64,000 bases of DNA. Origin: Flabesymbios commensalis (Eukaryota > Annelida > Polychaeta > Terebellida > Flabelligeridae). The translations under genes were made by a program, and so were the position numbers. The stretch lies in the NCBI GenBank assembly GCA_964017125.1, contig OZ024907.1, forward strand, positions 24,924,476-24,988,475, written 5' to 3'. Shown here in pieces: positions 22,691 through 34,700 of this stretch. The notes beneath the pieces are model-generated. The model saw only the letters and a list, made by a program, of their open reading frames with translations. It did no database searches and had not been told where the DNA came from. Each line of letters starts with the position of its first letter. Positions within the stretch are counted from its first letter, which is position 1.

Positions 22691-23112
22691 TTTCAATAAT
22701 TAGAAATGAGGAATTTCGTCTCCCTATCTAGCCTAACTGGTGAATGCGCAGCACAAAAATTAAAGAACTTTTGGAGTTCTATAGTCTATGGACATGTTTA
22801 CATCATATGGTCATATTATTAAGGTAAAATGTTGACCCTAGGCAAGACCAAAGAGAGAACACTATTTCTGGCGTTATAGGAGTGTCGTTCCTGGACCATG
22901 GAATTTCTGTATTTCTTATTTTTGACATGTTTGTCAATAATTAGAAATCAGGAATTTTGTCCCCATATCTAGCCTAACTGGTGAATGCGCAGCACAATAA
23001 TTTTAAAACTTTCGCAGTTCTAGTCTATGGACATGTTTACATCATATGGTCATATTATCAAACTAATATAAAATCAATGATTTTTTAATGACTTTAGACT
23101 TGGGCATGTCCC
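22601..23112. repeat. Tandem duplication (~239 bp) including the ~170 bp dispersed repeat, copies 3 and 4
   Basis: AGGCARGACCAAARAGAGAA starts at 22601 and 22840; both units run through GTCGTTCCTGGACCATGGAA and GGTGAATGCGCAGCACAA to CATATGGTCATATTAT. A TTGACATG...CAATAATTA inverted motif precedes the 170 bp repeat in both. Confidence 0.65.
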
Positions 23113-23114
23113 CT

Positions 23115-25742
23115 TAATCGTGAATATATTTTTTCTGAACACTTTTTATAGATGAAAGTACTTAACCTAGGGACCTCAAACGTTATATTCGACATGTTCA
23201 TAAGGACCGGTGTACAGAAATGTCAACCATTTCCTACACACAGCACTCTTTCCCCTAAATAGGACACAAACTCAAGCAAAATAAGCTTAATAGGCTCCTG
23301 GCCTACGGCCAGGCCTAATAAATATTTAAGCAATTATGAAAAATAGGCCTCCTGTCTTTTAGTATGCCATATTTACATGGTCCCAGTGCTTCAAGAGGTA
23401 GGACTAAGTTTAACAGGCATCACCGCATGCCATAGCCCATTACGGTAAAAAATAAAACAGTTGCCATTTTTAAAACTTTTTTTAGGAAATGAAAAAAAAT
23501 AGACACATCTCCACTGCCATGAAGAAGTTCTCTAGTCTGGGCCAACATCAACAGATTAATTAATGCTGTTTGACAGATAATAGGTGGAATCTTGTACTTG
23601 AGATATCACATGTAGAACTGAATTACTATTATATTAGGGTAAAACCTAGAAAACCTAAAGTTGTTTGCCTACCTACCGCTTTGAGGGTGCATCCAGGACA
23701 AAACTGTTTCCTCAACTCTATCGAGATTGTCCATAAGCAGATAAAGGGGTGTTTTTAGGATATTTTCCAGGTGTAATGATCTTTTACTGGGTCAGCGATC
23801 GATTGTATAAACCACACCAACCATATTACATACCGGTCTGGATTCTATAGACCTAAATTACGTGTACTCTTTTATTTTAAAACATGGGAATAATCATGAT
23901 ATATTATATATATATTATATATTATCTGGTGATTTCATCTTCATGATCTTGGTATTTTTCTAGATGAAACAAAATGATGTCTGATATTTTGTTCAACTTG
24001 AGTAATCTACCACCACAAGAGGTTGCTTTCTCTGTTCCAACATTGAGTCATGTTCTTGGTCAATACCACAGGGGTGAGTGGAATATTATCAGATATTTGA
24101 AAAAAGTAAGGTTATTTAGTTTTCGTAAATTTTAATGATCCAGGTGGATCGAGTGTTCTATAAATAAGTTTCCCCTTTTTTAGTGGATCCGGTTGCTCAA
24201 TTTTTGCTTTGTCAGATTGCACAAAAAATGTAGGCATATTTATCTGTATATGAAAAATTCTACTGTCCTACAATACAATCTAAGCTGTTTTTCAGTTTTG
24301 TTTTATCTTAGGCTTAAACATGTTAAATATGAAATCGCATCTTACAGCAAATGCCTCTGATTACCTACTTTGTTTTGAGGTATTTTGTCATCATGGTCAT
24401 AGGGAATGTGTTTTGAAGAGATGATATAAAAAAATTGAAAATAAAATTAACTAACACTGACCAGATTTTACAGCTTTACTATTATGGGGAGAGGGCTGAA
24501 ATACAAACCCGTAAGTCAACTCTCCAAAAAACAGTTTAGCTAGAAGAGAGGTAAAATTTTTAAAGATAACCCAGAAGAATGCCAATGGAATCCATTTTCC
24601 ACATAAACACCTTATGCTTTAGATCATAGATGTGAATGCTGTTGGCGATAGTTCAAAGAATTATGTTTTTTTTTCTCTAGTATGCATAGCTCAAATCAAT
24701 CTATAATTTAAATAAAATAATCCTTGAAAAAAGAGGCTCGATGTGTTTATATAAAGCTCATGACTGTTAAAATGCAACATTATGACACCTATATGCGGCC
24801 AACCACAAATTTTTGGATTTAACAGAGTTGTATCATTTAATTCATCAATGCACTAATCATGCTAATACGATATGTCTTGTGTAATTAAACACAGTACATG
24901 TAGATGTATATCTTTATGTGGTTATAAACGGCTTGCCATTTGACACAAAATTTTACTTAGCATGCTCAACATGCTCAAGGGATAATTTGCCTGAAAATTC
25001 TTTATGCAACATACATATATATGTGTGTAATTTTATTCAAATTTCATAGTCAGAAACTGCAGCCAATCTAGTTAATACATGTATTGCATTGCAGTATAGG
25101 CATGAGAGAGGTATTATAAGGGTAGCAAAATGCACTATAATACCAGTTGTTAAATTATGCCCTGGCGCGCCCTTCCACCACGACCAGTTTTCTTTGATTT
25201 GACCAACCCCTGTGCTGCTTCAATTAATTATTGCTCTAACATGTTTAGGCGATGATTAAGAAGCTGAGGCATATATTGTGATTGCTGGTGTGTCTCATTT
25301 AAACTAATTTGTTTGTGAAGTGTTTCCCTCTTACAACTTCACTGAAAGTTTAATCTTCATGGAGAATTATTTCAACCTCAGCCAATTTGTTTAAAATTTA
25401 TGTTGTTGTTCTTAGTATTTCCTCTAAAGATAATGCTGCACTACATGGTATGCATACTAATATTAGTAATTGTCTAATTTCTTTTGCAGAGAGTCAGCGT
25501 CCATGGGGTGCTCATATCCCTCTGATGCTATGCTAAGCAGTTAGATTGTGATGCTTAGAGCAGTTCATGTTGAGAAAAACATAGACTCTTATGTTTTCAC
25601 AAGTTTTATTCAAGCTTTGTGATATAATGAGATTTTCATCAGAATGTTTGTGATTAATGCAGGCTGTGACACAATAAAATATCTTTTATGATAGATAGAG
25701 ATAAACTTTCATAGTGCTAGGCCTAACAATTCACTTATCACA
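23115..25742. other. Upstream region of the bestrophin gene
   Basis: AT-rich, without recognised coding sequence. A 5' noncoding exon is expected for a bestrophin; an acceptor-like TTCTTTTGCAG at 25480-25490 is one candidate, but nothing fixes it. No promoter could be assigned. Confidence 0.35.
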
Positions 25743-28700
25743 ATGACAATCACATATACGGGTAAAGTTGCCAATGCCCGGCTCGGGGGATTCTCTCGTT
25801 TGTTGCTGTATTGGAAGGGAAGTATCTACAAACTGATGTATAAAGAAATGATTTTGTTCTGTGGTCTGTATGCAGTCCTCAGTCTTGTGTATCGACTGGC
25901 TCTCCATGAAAGGCAAAAAAGGTAGGCCCTCATTAATGTTTTAGATAAATATATTCTATGTATGTATATATGCTAGATGTAATATCATAAAAATTTATAC
26001 TGAATGAACATTGAACTAAGCTTTTTAAAATTCATTTACTAAATTTGACAGCTATGAAATTAGAATTGTCTTTACTTATTAGGCCTATTTTTTTGTAGAA
26101 TATTTGAAAAGATAGCACTACACTGTGAAGCTTTCACCAATTTGATACCTTTGTCATTTGTATTGGGTTTCTATGTGGCTATCGTTATCACTCGCTGGTG
26201 GAACCAATTCATTAACATCCCGTGGCCTGATAGGTGAGAATATATGCGAAAAAAAACTAGGAAATACAACTTTGTTTATTTCCTCATATTTCAATGTCAA
26301 GGTATATATATTTACACTAGAAGTAAGCAAATTTTAAAACCAAATAGCAACTATAGACAAATAATTTTTTATTGAGACAAAATCACTGACCCTAGAAAAT
26401 TTTGAAAAAAATGCGGTTGTCTGATTGCATTCTATGGCACTTTGAGACTGAAATTAGAGAAATAAATATTATTTTTGGTTCTGGACGATCACCGTCACTG
26501 TTGTTTAGGGTGTCATAGAAATTACTGGTCTCAGGTCAGGTCAGTTTCAAATCCTTCACTGTAGCGACACTGAAATTGGATAGAGGACCCACTTCTACAG
26601 CCCAGCTTTCTGCAATACCAGGCGCATTACAAATTGAAGTCGTGTGATCAGCTGGTGGTCACTGTTCACCTGGTGTGCATCGCCTGTAGAATATACATGA
26701 AGTTCTTCTCTAAAACCATTTCAAACTTTGGCTCTGTCACCGGCCTTGCCTCGTCTGATTTCTGACCCTGGCTACAGGCCTGATATACTTTAATTTGAGA
26801 CTATTTTTCCCCTTTAAGGCAATACATGTACGGTACTCTGTACTAAACAATACAGATTTAGGACATGACTCTACAGTTTTTGGAGAACCCTTCAAGCACA
26901 AGTCTATTGCTCTAAAAAAAATCGATGGGTCCAACTGAACCCCCATATGTGGGCTTAGGGGTGTACACTTGAAAAAAACAACAACTTATTTTGCACCTAA
27001 AATTATTGCAATACGCGTAGGCCACTGTGGCTTTCTAAACCATTTCTGAAGATTTTCTATTCTTAGGGGGGGGGGGGGAGGGGGAGGGGGAGGAGGGGGG
27101 GAGAAATTAAAAAAAGGATTACATTAATTTTCTTCTATGATGAGTTGATTCCCCCATAGCTCGGTTAGAAGATGAGGGCTGTTCCATAATTTTTTTTTTG
27201 GGGGGGGTGAGGGATGTAATTTTTTAAACAAATGTTTTGCATTTAAAATTATTGCAATATTGCGTGGCTTCTTCAATATTTTTTTAGGTATTTTTTCTTG
27301 GGGGGTATTAGGAAGTTCAGTTCAATTTTTTTAAACAAAATATCAACAAATCCTTACTACTGTATATTTCATGGGATATAGTACATACCTGTGTATAGGA
27401 CACAGCTGTCATGATGGGGTGAAACTTTGAAATCATTGTTGGGCACTTTTTCAATCCCTGACAAGCTCACAGATGAGGATAGTGTGTGTATGGTGGGCGG
27501 GGTCAAAGTCTACATACATGCCAAACACATACCCTGGTAGTACATTTTATTGTTATCTATATCAATGCTTCAATTTTATTTTTATAATCAAGTATTTTAT
27601 ACATTGTTAATAATTATTTTTGTACATGATGCAGCAATAAGTACTATTAAATTTTATCAAGTACAGGTTAAAAGTTGTTGAAAAATAACTTGATTTAAAA
27701 GAAAATCCAAATGACAGAAGTTCAATTTAATGCACAGTGATATCTTTACTATACAGGGTTATGATGTTTGTAAGCACTATGTTGGACGGAGCTGATGAAC
27801 GAGGTCGTCTTTTACGCCGCACGCTGATGCGATATTTGAATCTATCTAGTCTGTTAGTATTTCAGCTAACTAGTGTTTCAGTCAAGAAAAGGTTTCCTAC
27901 TATAGAACATCTGATTGAAGCTGGTATGTGAAATATTTTTTATCTTTTCTGTCACATGATTTAGGGAATTTCTCTGTATGTTTGGGATAGCTTGTTTTTT
28001 CTGTTTCAGTTGTGCTAACAATGAGACAATTTGCAGCAAAATCAAGCTGCATGATGGCCATAAATCACATAGAAGGATATATTAGTAAAAGACTGGATAG
28101 TGCAAAAGCAGAACAGGGCAAAAATAGAGCAGTCAGGATGATAGGAATCATAGGGATGCAGAATAATTATGAAGGATATGAGTTGTTTGTCTACTCCACC
28201 CCCTCAGTGTTTAGGATAAGGTACAGTATTTGTACAAATTTGCACTGTGATAGTGCAGATCGATTGCCTAATCCATTGCTTTCCCCCAACAGCATTAACA
28301 CATTTTTTTTCTTATGATAAATGGTTTGGTGCTTTTGAAATCTATGAAAACAAGACTTCATATTGGGTTGGTGAGCAGGTGAATAAGCCTATCATAATAA
28401 TGGTAAGGTGAGTCTAGTAGCAGGTGTTTGAAGGCGAAATTATGTAATATAATATATACCTTAGGCTAATATTGATAGATATTGATAGTAATGTGACACA
28501 ATAATAATGTGATATATAAAGATTCAAAATATGTTTTTCAATCTGAATTAGGTTTGATTTCTATCACTTGTGTTTTAGGTATAATTCATCATGGAGAAGT
28601 AAAAGCTATGGAAGAGGTTAAGACTCCACATGGAAAGTGGTGGATACCTATGGTATGGGCATGCAACCTACTGAAGCAGGCATATAAGGAAGGACGCATT

Positions 28701-31700
28701 AGCAATGAGATCTCTTTCAAAGCTCTGCTTGAAGTGAGAATATGAAGAATGCTTTTACATTGATAATTATTGTCCTTTAACATGTTTAATAATATGTGAC
28801 CCATCGAGACGTTTTAAGGGCCGGTCCAGTTTTATGATGTCTTGAAATATCAAGCCAAATACACTGGATTTTTTATATACCCCTGCAAAAAAATGAAGAA
28901 AGTGAGGATTTAAATTATGACGTCATTAAAAAAACTCTTTTTGTTTGCATGGAATATAATTGGCCTTATTAATGCAATTCTGTTAACACAGGTGCCGTCT
29001 GCAGAATGTCAACCTAAAGATCATCATAATTTTTTCAGCATATTTCAATCTTATCATTTCCTATGATGTATGCATTTAAAAATATAATAGTAATTTGGTG
29101 AGCCAGTGGATTGAGCGGGTTGTCAGTAAATATTTTACCAGCTTCAGCTAAAATTCAGATTTCTAGGCTCAGCTTCCTTGGTGAAAAGGTGCATATCAAA
29201 ATTGTCCAGGAATCATACAAAAAAATCCCCCTTTTTTGAGTGGATAATCTATACCACAAATTTATTTCATGAACTAAATTATGAAAAATTAACCCTGATA
29301 TTGCGATTTTGGAAGGGTCACATATATTATAATCTACAAAAGTATACTTTTAGAAAAGTCGTACACACATGAAGTAAAATAGCATGAAGTCATTTTCCAC
29401 AAAATGGACAAAAACTGCTGCCTTTTGTGATAACAAGTAGGACTACTATATAATGACTAGACTATTACGTATATGTTATTTCAAATCACAAATGAAAGTG
29501 ATATACTTTACTCATGTAATTGAAGGCCTTACCCAGTGTGAAAATTTAACAGATGAGACTAGGCAGCTGGCTGGAGTTGAAGCCGAAATTACTGGTTCTT
29601 ATAATTTTTAGTGCAGAAAAAAGGGAAAGTCTCATGGTGGCAATGGACATGTAATTATGATAAATGTCAGTGTTTTGGTTTGAGATAAATGTCCGTTTTT
29701 TTTGTGTTTAGGAAGTGCAGACATATCGAGGTAACCTAGGAATGCTCATCTGCTATGATTGGATCAGTGTGCCTCTGGTTTATACACAGGTAAGTGAATG
29801 CAAGACATTTGGCAGCCATTGACATTAGGATTGTTTTATACTAGACAACAGGTCAGGTAAACTGTGATTTTTGTCTGCCCTGGTGACTTTTAACTAGACC
29901 TGGAAGTAGGGCTTAAACTATGAAAACATTACCCGACCACCGGGCAGCCGATGTGGACAGTTTATCCGACCTGGGCCTTTTTAACCTGCCTCAGGCGGCC
30001 GGTCAGACGTTAATGTCAATGGCTGCTTTGGTACAGAGGCGCATCCAGGATCTGAAGAAAGGGGGGTGAAAGATTTTTTGGTAAATTTAGGCAATTTTGA
30101 GGGACTTTTTAAAATATTTGGCGGAAAATAGGGGGTGCATGCCCGCTGCACCCCTCCTACCTGGGCGTCCGCCCATGATTTATAGATACAACTCTTTAAT
30201 ACTGATGTAACTGTATGATAACCATGGAATAAACTACATGTCTTTATTATCATCCATCTAATGAGATGTTTGTAATCTCATCTGAGAGGCAATTAAAACA
30301 ATACAAAATACAGTATCACACAAATTCCCCCTTATCATTTGAAAATCAATCGCCTATAATTTACATCATTTAACTTTTTTATGCTTTGTAAAGTGGTAGA
30401 TATCAGATTTAATATCTTTATTAATGCCATTAGTGACATTATGGTAACGATAATAGACAGATAAACTACATGCATTTATCATCCCCCAGTGTATGTGAAT
30501 TTGTCTGTATGGCACATAAAAAAAAAGAATACCAGGCAGTGCATCAATTATTTTCAATGTTATCATTTGAAAATCAATCACCTACAATTCACTTATTTTA
30601 GTCAGTTATGCTTTGTAAATTTAGTGATTGAAATGATGCTTTAATACCAAGGTAACATTATGGTAGTCATACAATGAAATACATGACAGTATATGATGTC
30701 CCATGTAATGAGGGTAGGCCTATGTGAATTAATGATAGACACTTGAAATAAAACCAAATACTCTGTGGTTCTATCATAACTGACGAAGCTGTAACAACTT
30801 TTGGCTTGTCCTTGTACCATTACAGCTCTGCCTGTTATGATGGTTAATCCAATTTAGATTTAGTGTTTTATGATGATGCATGCTGAACACGTCTAACAAC
30901 GTGATATATTTCGGCCAGTCGCTGTTATTTTGAAATCATCCGGTAGATACATGTATTGCCATAAAAAAAGACACAAAAAGACACATAGTGTAGGCTCATA
31001 TGTCACATATAACAATTTGTCTGTTAAAATTGATTTTTCACTTGATTCTGAATAAAAATATCATGAAGATCAAGAAAAAAAGGGATTGCAGCGTTGGGCA
31101 GACAATAAGTGTTGCAGGTGTATCACCTCATGTCCTGGCTATAAAACACCAATCAGACACCAATTAGGGGCGAAACCTTTGATCTCCCCGTCCAAGACGT
31201 GGGAATATGTGGTGTGAAGTGCTGTATATTGCTGATTTGTTTTGTTCACATGGCAATATACGACCTGGAAATATAACTATTTCACTCTTTTTCGGTGCTT
31301 TAAAATTGTTCTTTGACTTCTTCATATTTTCAGTTAAGATCAGAAGGCTTTATAGCTTTATATAAGTTAAATTTTCAAAATTGATAACATTGAAAATGTC
31401 TCATCCCAAGGGGTCCCTTTAATAAATAAATGTACGGTACATTATACAATTTGAATGAGAATTAAATGAGTTGATCTGAAATTAAAGAACATTAAACTGA
31501 AATTAAAGAAAATTATTATATAAAGAGCTATTATAGTTAGGATCATGATTTTGTAAAGTCATTATCCTGAAATTTATTTTTCACATATAATAATGTAATA
31601 ATACGTTAAGTCAACAACCTTATGAAAACTTTTATCGGTACATTTAATTCAATGATTCCTCAATATTACACTAACAAATAACGCAAGAGAGATATAGAAA

Positions 31701-34700
31701 TGCAGTTATAATATGTAATGGCAAAACGTGTGTGAAACGTGAATCCAAAGTACGTGCAGAGTCGAAGCCTTTTTTAAGAGTTGAGCCAGAGAACCACTCT
31801 CAGAAACACGCTAAACATACTTTGTTTTTAATTATATTCTTTTTCGATACATATTTAGAGAAAGGATAGTTCCGAAAATAAAATAATAAGCAGCAATATA
31901 ATACAAATTCTGACTGGTATTGTTATGTCAGATAAATGGATGCTATACACATATAATGATGCTAGTAACATAAAATAAATCAAGTTACATGTTTTAGAAG
32001 TGGTAAGCATAACAGTTTAATAAGTTTTTGCATATTACATTCTTCGACTGCTAGAATTAAAACCAAAATTGTAACCTTTACGTGTTTTTTGTGGCAGCAT
32101 TCTTAATAATTTGATTATATAACTTCATGTTGGACATGTTTGAGGTCCCGACTCGAGTGGATGTTCAAAAATGTGATATTGACGTTGGAATCACAGATTT
32201 TTCACAACTTCCACACTATAGTTATATACTGTCATTAAAAAACACATTTATTTTGCAAACCGAAGTTTACTTTGTGCCAGAATGTAATTTTAGTAACTGT
32301 CTTTGGTAATTCCTTGCATTGAAGATAATCAGATAATGTTAATGTAATATTTAAAAAATGGTAATTAATTGAATAATATTTCGTTGATAATATATATCAT
32401 AGGGGGGGGGGGGTGAGAATAAATGGGTGATTAAGTGAACAAATGACTGGGCTATTCGGACACTTTTTTGCACATATAAATTATGACTAAACTGGACCAG
32501 GATAACTTTCCGTGTACATGGTGTATTAGTGCTGTACCGATTCCCGTGATTTCAAGAGGTGACAATTGTGGTATATCTAAGGGTATGAAAATCACATGTA
32601 CTGCATATTTAAGGGTCAATAAAATAACCCAGCTGTATCATGTGTTCATTCAAAGATTGCTTTGTGTGTCGAACATTGGGCCTAGATGAGTGTGCTGTGC
32701 AAAAAGAGGGTTCTCATGTTTTTAGACAGTGACAGATAGTTTGTTAAAACTTTTAGGCTATCACGAGCGTTGTTTCTATTCAGAAAGGATGTATTATTGT
32801 CCAAATCTGTATAGGCCTATTAAATGGTATGTTTACGCCAGAAACTGTATCAGTGTATAGGGCTTAGTTATTTTCGTCAAAATTTGTGTATTCAAAGGTA
32901 TATTTTTGGCCACAAATGTATATTCAAGACTAAGGGTTTGACTATCCTGTCTGCACACCGAACCCAATTTTCACCGAGTGCCCCACCCCCTATAGGGGGA
33001 TAACCTCCTGAGCATGGAGAGATGTATCAGAATTAGCACTGCCTTCCACACAGTATCCTAAATTCCGTTTAGGGCCTAGCACACAACCTCTCGGACACTA
33101 TGCAGAAAACTTGTGCTATGTTTTTATATTTTGTTGGTTAAAATAAAAAAAATCAAGTTTAAACTGTTTATTTCTAAAATATAATGGTGCTATCAGTTTT
33201 CTCGTCTTAAAAACTATACAAATCGATGTATTATACATGTTTTTGTGTTCATTATTTCAAAAGTTATGGTGAAATAGATAATATCTTGGAAACATGGCGG
33301 CCATTTTGGATTTAGTCAATTTTCATAGCTTTGAAGGGTTAGAAAAAAGTGCAATCCCTTTTTTTTCTCATCACTACTATGTTCCAAATGGGAATAAACA
33401 AAAAAATCACTTTTAACAAACATTTTGCACGAAAATACATAAGGGCATATACTAACAAACAAAAATAAGGTTTTGGTACCCTTTCGCTGATACAAGGGGG
33501 CATTGACATTTTATGGAATTTTTAAATTAACAATCATGTTTACATTTTTTATCTCTCCCGACACTGGTAACTACATTGGAATAATAACTGCAGTGAAAAA
33601 TGTATGAATTGGACAACCTCATTTTAACCGTTAGGTTTATTCCGAAAATGTATAAATTGTAAGCTCACTTTTAAAAATGCTGGGAAATTTTGTTTGCTCC
33701 AATTATGAAAACACATTTTTAAATAATAGCTGAGGTTGTACTATTATCATCAACGTTGTGAAATCTTTCTCCATTTCCCTTTCCCAGTGCCTGTTATTTA
33801 GAAACTACAGAAGCGGACATTGACATTTTTGTGACAGCTACTTATTTGATTGCCTTTTTTCAGGTGACTACACTGGCTGCATACACTTTCTTCTTAGGAT
33901 GTCTGCTTGGTCGGCAATTTTTGGATCCTTCTCAGAATTACCCAGGCCACAATGTCGACCTTTATGTGCCAGTTTTCACACTACTTCAATTTTTCTTTTA
34001 CATGGGATGGCTCAAGGTAATATATCTAATACAATTGGTAAATAAATGTACTTCGCATATATATTTGCCGTAATGTGATATATTTGCCTTAACTCTATTC
34101 TTGTAATCTGTCTCAAAATATATGTATATGTGTATAACAGTTGTATTAGAACATAATATTGATAGACATTGTAGCAACAAATATTTTTTTCTTTCCAGGT
34201 GGCAGAACAATTAATTAATCCTTTTGGAGAAGATGATGATGATTTTGATATGAACACTTCTGTTGATAGAAACTTGCAGGTATTTTATTTTGCGAATTGG
34301 CCATATTTACAAAATATCTATAGCAGTTGTAATAGGTGTACATTCTTAATCACATCATTATTGTAATATTAAAGTTTCAAACAAATTTGACATTCCACGG
34401 AGGGGTTGCAAGAGCATAATATTTTGAGATGATTTATGTGAAAATTTGTAATACAGTAGAACCTACTATGAACAGGCACTCTTATGAGCAGCCAATGTTC
34501 TATTTTGAGACCACTTGAGATCTTTTCAATATCTCAAGTTATCTCAAGATATTGAGATATTCTCAAGATGACATTTGGCTAACAAATTAATTACAGGCAT
34601 CCACCTTGAAAGGCCATTTATTCAGTGTCACAAAGTAGGCTGCTTATAGCAGGTTCTACCCTATGCATAATAACATAAATGTCCAAAACCAGTTAAACTT

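Noticed and set aside
28012-28317. 101-codon frame in bestrophin intron 3 taken whole as a gene
   Set aside because: No family recognised; kept only as a speculative cassette-exon finding.
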